Below the pieces are notes generated by a model. It saw only the letters and a list, made by a program, of their open reading frames with translations. It had not been told where the DNA came from and made no database searches. DNA of 36,832 nucleotides from Gemmatimonadota bacterium. GTDB lineage: Bacteria; Gemmatimonadota; Gemmatimonadetes; Gemmatimonadales; GWC2-71-9. Shown here in pieces: positions 33,645 through 36,832 of this stretch (positions within the stretch are counted from its first letter, which is position 1; each line of letters starts with the position of its first letter). Where the stretch lies: positions 1 to 36,832 of the forward strand of contig QHUL01000075.1 of assembly GCA_003222115.1 (NCBI GenBank), written 5' to 3'. The position numbers and the translations under genes were made by a program.

Positions 33645-34908
33645 TCACGCGCGTCCCGCGACACCGAGCGGGCCTTCCCGCGCGTGGGTCGGGCCCGCGT
33701 CCGGAGCACCGCGTGCGGCAGCGGCGCTCCACCCGATCGTCCTCGCGGCGTTCTACGTGATGATCGTGTCTTTCAATTTCGAGATGCCGAACCGGAGCTT
33801 CGGGGGTTGGGAGATCCCGGCGATGACGGCGGCGCTGTTCCTGTTCACGAGCCCGCTTGCCCTTCGCGCCTGCTACGGTGCCCTGCCCGGCCCACTCGTC
33901 TTCTTCGGGGTCTTCCTGTGGGTCTTCGCCGTGTCCACCCTCGTGCAGGGCTGGGTCATTCTCGCGGACGTCCGCCACTTCTTCCTCGTGCTGGTCGAAG
34001 CTGTTCTCGTCTGCTGGGCGAGCGTCAACCTGCTCGCCCGCGAGCGGGTGGGATCGGTAGCGCTATGGTGCTTCGTCGGCTCCAGCGTCGCGCGCGCGGT
34101 GCTCCCCATGGTGGGCGTCGGCCGCACCTCGTACGCGGTGTGGACGGGCGGCGAGCGGATCACGGCGTTCGGACAGAACGCGAACTTCAGCGCGATCCTC
34201 CTGTCGGCAGGGCTGGTAACGCTGCTCGGCCTGACGTACGGCAAACACGGGGCACCGCGATGGGTTCGCTTGCTCGCCTGGCCCATGGGCGCGCTCATCG
34301 GCATCGCCATCGTCGACACGGGGTCGCGCGGCGGCTTGCTCGCGCTCGGGGCGGGACTGTTGGCGTTTGTGTTCACTCCCGCAGTCAGCCTGAAGCTGCG
34401 GCTGCGGAACACCGCCGTCGCGGCGCTCGCCATCGGGCTCCTGACCGCCGCCGCGCTCCACACCGCCGTGATGCGCAATCGGTTCGAAGCCACCACGGAG
34501 ACGGGATCGATGGCGGGTCGGGAGCAGCTGTTCCCGTCGCTCGTGGACATGTTCCTCGAAAAACCGCTCGCCGGATGGGGGCCCATCAACAACCAGTACG
34601 AAGTCGCCGCGCGCACCACCGACATGGTGAAGGAGCGGCGGGACGCGCACAACCTCCTGCTGGAGCTGCTGACGGCCGAGGGCCTCGCGGGGACGGTGCC
34701 GTTCGTCATCGGCCTGGGCGGCTGCGTGCTGGCGGCCTGGCGGGGGCGCGCCAGCCCATACGGCGTCGTCCCGTTGACGTTGGTAGCGCTGTTTCTTGCT
34801 GCGAACCTGAGCACCAACTTGGTCGCCTACAAGCCGCTCTGGTGGGTCCTGGCCCTGGCCCTGGCGAGCGGCCGCCTCGCCGCCCGAGCTGGGGAGGCCC
34901 GGGCGTGA
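33637..34908 (+). CDS. O-antigen polymerase/ligase-like membrane protein (Wzy/WaaL family)
   Basis: The product is 423 aa from GTG 33637, overlapping the flippase stop by 8 nt. It is polytopic. The periplasmic loop region has VDTGSRGGLLALGAGLLAFV, GWGPINNQYEVA and RDAHNLLLELLTAEGLAG, the H-N-x-x-L-x-x-x-x-x-G-x-x-G pattern of the O-antigen ligase/polymerase family. It would polymerise flipped repeat units or join the chain to an acceptor. Next to a flippase and a phosphoglycosyl transferase, polymerase is the likelier role. The exact start is uncertain by a few codons. Confidence 0.8.
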   Translation: MASHARPATPSGPSRAWVGPASGAPRAAAALHPIVLAAFYVMIVSFNFEMPNRSFGGWEIPAMTAALFLFTSPLALRACYGALPGPLVFFGVFLWVFAVSTLVQGWVILADVRHFFLVLVEAVLVCWASVNLLARERVGSVALWCFVGSSVARAVLPMVGVGRTSYAVWTGGERITAFGQNANFSAILLSAGLVTLLGLTYGKHGAPRWVRLLAWPMGALIGIAIVDTGSRGGLLALGAGLLAFVFTPAVSLKLRLRNTAVAALAIGLLTAAALHTAVMRNRFEATTETGSMAGREQLFPSLVDMFLEKPLAGWGPINNQYEVAARTTDMVKERRDAHNLLLELLTAEGLAGTVPFVIGLGGCVLAAWRGRASPYGVVPLTLVALFLAANLSTNLVAYKPLWWVLALALASGRLAARAGEARA

Positions 34909-34930
34909 CCCGAAGGGAGGCGGCTCGCGC

Positions 34931-36832
34931 ATGTGCGGCATAGCGGGGCGGTTCCACGCCCGGCGTCTGCCGCCGGCACCGGAGTGGTGCAGCCGCGCCG
35001 ACGCGTTGCTCGCCCACCGCGGCCCCGATGGGTGCGGTCAGTATCGCGATGCGCACTGCGAGCTGGTGCACCGCCGGCTGGCCCTCATCGACCTCTCGCC
35101 CACCGGGCACCAGCCGATGTCCAACGAGGACGCGAGCATCCACGTGGTCTTCAACGGCGAGATCTACAACCACCGGGCGCTGCGAGCCGAGCTCCAAGGC
35201 CGCGGCCACGTCTTCCGCGGCACGTCCGATACGGAGGTCCTGGTCCACTTGTATGAGGAGCTGGGCGAGCGGATGGCGCCCCGGCTGCGCGGGATCTTCG
35301 CGTTCGCCATCTACGACCGCCCCCGGCGCCGCCTGCTGTTGGCGCGCGATCGCTTCGGGGTGAAGCCGCTCTTCTACACTGTCCACGACGGCCAGTGGGT
35401 GTTCGCGAGCGAGATCAAGGCGATCGCGGCCCTGCCGAGCTTCCAGCCCCGGCTCGACCGCCAGGCGTGTTACGACTTCCTCGGGCTCGGCTACGTGCCG
35501 GAGCCGGCCACGGGGTTCGCCAACGTGCAGGCGCTCGCCAAGGGCTCCACCCTGGTGATCGACCCCGAGGGGCACCGCGGCGCCGAGTTCCACAGCGTCC
35601 GGGCGAGCCCGGACGGGAGCCGCACGCTCGCCGACGCCGTGGAGGCCGCGTCCGTGGCGCTACTCGACGCCGTGGCATGCCAGTCGGTCGCGGACGTGCC
35701 GGTGGCGGGGCTGTTGAGCGGCGGCATCGACTCTTCGCTCGTCGTGGCCGCGCGCGAGCGCGCCACCGGCGGGCCCACGACCACCTTCAACGTGCGCTTC
35801 CCCGACAGGAGTCACGACGAGACGGCGCGTGCGCGCGCCGTCGCCACGCAGTACGGCACGCGCCACGTCACCGTAGATCTGTCCGACGGCGCCCTGCAGA
35901 CGGAGGCGATCCTCGACCTGCTGCGACATTTCGACCAGCCGTTCGCCGACACCAGCCTCATCCCCACGTACTGGATCTCCCGGGCCGTGCGCGACCAGGG
36001 CATCATTTGCACGCTCTCGGGCGACGGGGGGGACGAAGGCTTTGGCGGATACCCCCTCTTCTGGCGCGCGAACGCGCTGCTGCGGCTGACGCGCCTCCCC
36101 GCGTGGGCCACGCGTGCCGCCATGGCGGTCGGCGACGGACTCGCCCGCTGGACGCGGGACTGGGGTCGCCAAGCGTCCAAGGCCGCGTGGTTGGCGCGGG
36201 CGAGCCGGAGCGAGGCGGCGGTGCTCATCGCGGGCCTGAGCAACTATCTCACCGAGTCGCAGAAGGAGGAGCTCGTCTGCGCCGACGCCCGGGAGGGTTT
36301 GCGGCCGGTGTATCGGCACTACAACGGCGATCACCCGTCCCCCGTCTCCAGCCTCGAGGCGCTGTCCCGCCAGCTGACCGAGAGCCAGTTCGCCTTGAGC
36401 CTGCCGTCCCAGATGCTGCGCAAGGTGGACATGATGAGCATGCGCGCCAGCATCGAGGTCCGCGTCCCGCTGCTGGACGAAGACATCGTGACCTTGGGCC
36501 TCACCTTGCCGCACCGGCTCAAGACCGACGGGCGCCGGGGGAAACGCGTGTTGCGCGCGCTGGCCTCCCGGTGGCTGCCAGCTGCGGTGGCGCGGCACGG
36601 CAAGCGGGGGTTCAGCATTCCGTTGGACGTCATGGCGCCGCGCGGGTTCCATACGGCGCTGGAGGACCTGCTGCTCGGGCCCGACGCGCGGACGCGGGGC
36701 TGGATCGCCACGGCGCTGCCGCGGCAGTGGCTGGGCGGCTTCCGACGCGCGCAGCAGGGACACCACGCGGGCACGATGAGCCGCGAAGGGCTGTACCGGC
36801 GGCTGGTCTCGCTGCTCGCGCTGGAGCTGTGG
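34931..36832 (+). CDS. Asparagine synthase (glutamine-hydrolysing)-like amidotransferase, 3' end at the window edge
   Basis: At least 634 aa are encoded from ATG 34931 (GGGAGG 10 nt upstream); no stop is reached. Cys2 is the glutaminase nucleophile (MCGIAGRFHARR). The class II amidotransferase domain has HRGPDG, NGEIYNH and TSDTEVL. The synthetase domain has the PP-loop SGGIDSS (263-269), LSGDGGDEGFGGYPLFW and MLRKVDMMSM. Copies inside surface-glycan operons often amidate uronic acids or other carboxylated sugars instead of making asparagine, and this position after Wzy favours that, but the sequence alone does not decide. The end must be close, judging from family length. Confidence 0.9.
   Translation, partial: MCGIAGRFHARRLPPAPEWCSRADALLAHRGPDGCGQYRDAHCELVHRRLALIDLSPTGHQPMSNEDASIHVVFNGEIYNHRALRAELQGRGHVFRGTSDTEVLVHLYEELGERMAPRLRGIFAFAIYDRPRRRLLLARDRFGVKPLFYTVHDGQWVFASEIKAIAALPSFQPRLDRQACYDFLGLGYVPEPATGFANVQALAKGSTLVIDPEGHRGAEFHSVRASPDGSRTLADAVEAASVALLDAVACQSVADVPVAGLLSGGIDSSLVVAARERATGGPTTTFNVRFPDRSHDETARARAVATQYGTRHVTVDLSDGALQTEAILDLLRHFDQPFADTSLIPTYWISRAVRDQGIICTLSGDGGDEGFGGYPLFWRANALLRLTRLPAWATRAAMAVGDGLARWTRDWGRQASKAAWLARASRSEAAVLIAGLSNYLTESQKEELVCADAREGLRPVYRHYNGDHPSPVSSLEALSRQLTESQFALSLPSQMLRKVDMMSMRASIEVRVPLLDEDIVTLGLTLPHRLKTDGRRGKRVLRALASRWLPAAVARHGKRGFSIPLDVMAPRGFHTALEDLLLGPDARTRGWIATALPRQWLGGFRRAQQGHHAGTMSREGLYRRLVSLLALELW

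Overview
This is a chromosomal segment of a very GC-rich bacterium with densely packed genes, many joined by 4-nt ATGA/GTGA start-stop overlaps. The phylum cannot be fixed from the window. The mix of cell-surface glycan genes, a Wza/Wzc-type export system and a sigma54 two-component system would suit Gemmatimonadota or another GC-rich soil or sediment phylum, but that is a low-confidence guess. Most of the window is one exopolysaccharide/capsule island, interrupted by a short housekeeping block (hflX, a LEA lipoprotein, rarA).

Minus-strand block 1 (6268 to 1) holds a nucleotide-sugar epimerase, a WecA-like initiating transferase fused to a CapD-type sensor/Rossmann half, a GT4 glycosyltransferase, a second epimerase and a flippase cut by the window edge. 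The housekeeping block (7698-6328 and 9667-7840) is littered with inverted arrays of heptanucleotide repeats and one decamer array. Minus-strand block 2 (15959 to 9740) carries glmS, an outer-membrane polysaccharide export protein, wecB, a GNAT acetyltransferase, a LuxR-type response regulator and a receiver/GGDEF-like protein. A paralogue of the last gene lies on the plus strand at 16350-17297.

Minus-strand block 3 (24960 to 17305) starts with a Wzc-type chain-length regulator/BY-kinase. It continues with a FemAB/GNAT-like acyltransferase, an SsuD-like flavin monooxygenase, a DltA-like amino-acid adenylating enzyme, a DltC-like carrier protein and a formyltransferase. I read this as a carrier-protein route that activates, oxidises and/or formylates a small amino acid and attaches it to the glycan or a precursor. 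I know of no described system with this exact set; it is the best candidate for an undescribed system here. Divergent from it is a cytosolic sigma54 two-component pair (25192-27884), with three TGAC/GTCA inverted repeats in the shared intergenic region.

The plus-strand block (28085 to the right edge) encodes a DegT-type aminotransferase, a PglC/WcaJ-type phosphoglycosyl transferase, a nucleotidyltransferase-kinase fusion, a second P-loop kinase, a second flippase, a Wzy/WaaL-like polymerase and an asparagine-synthase-like amidotransferase. The two initiating transferases and two flippases suggest two glycans or two assembly lines sharing one export system.

A cross-cutting oddity is start codons. 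At least four genes (hflX, the receiver-GGDEF gene, wecB, formyltransferase) have conserved N-termini upstream of any in-frame ATG, GTG or TTG that I could find, and a fifth (epimerase at 6268) fits a CTG start best. The candidate initiators are CTG, ACG and ATC.
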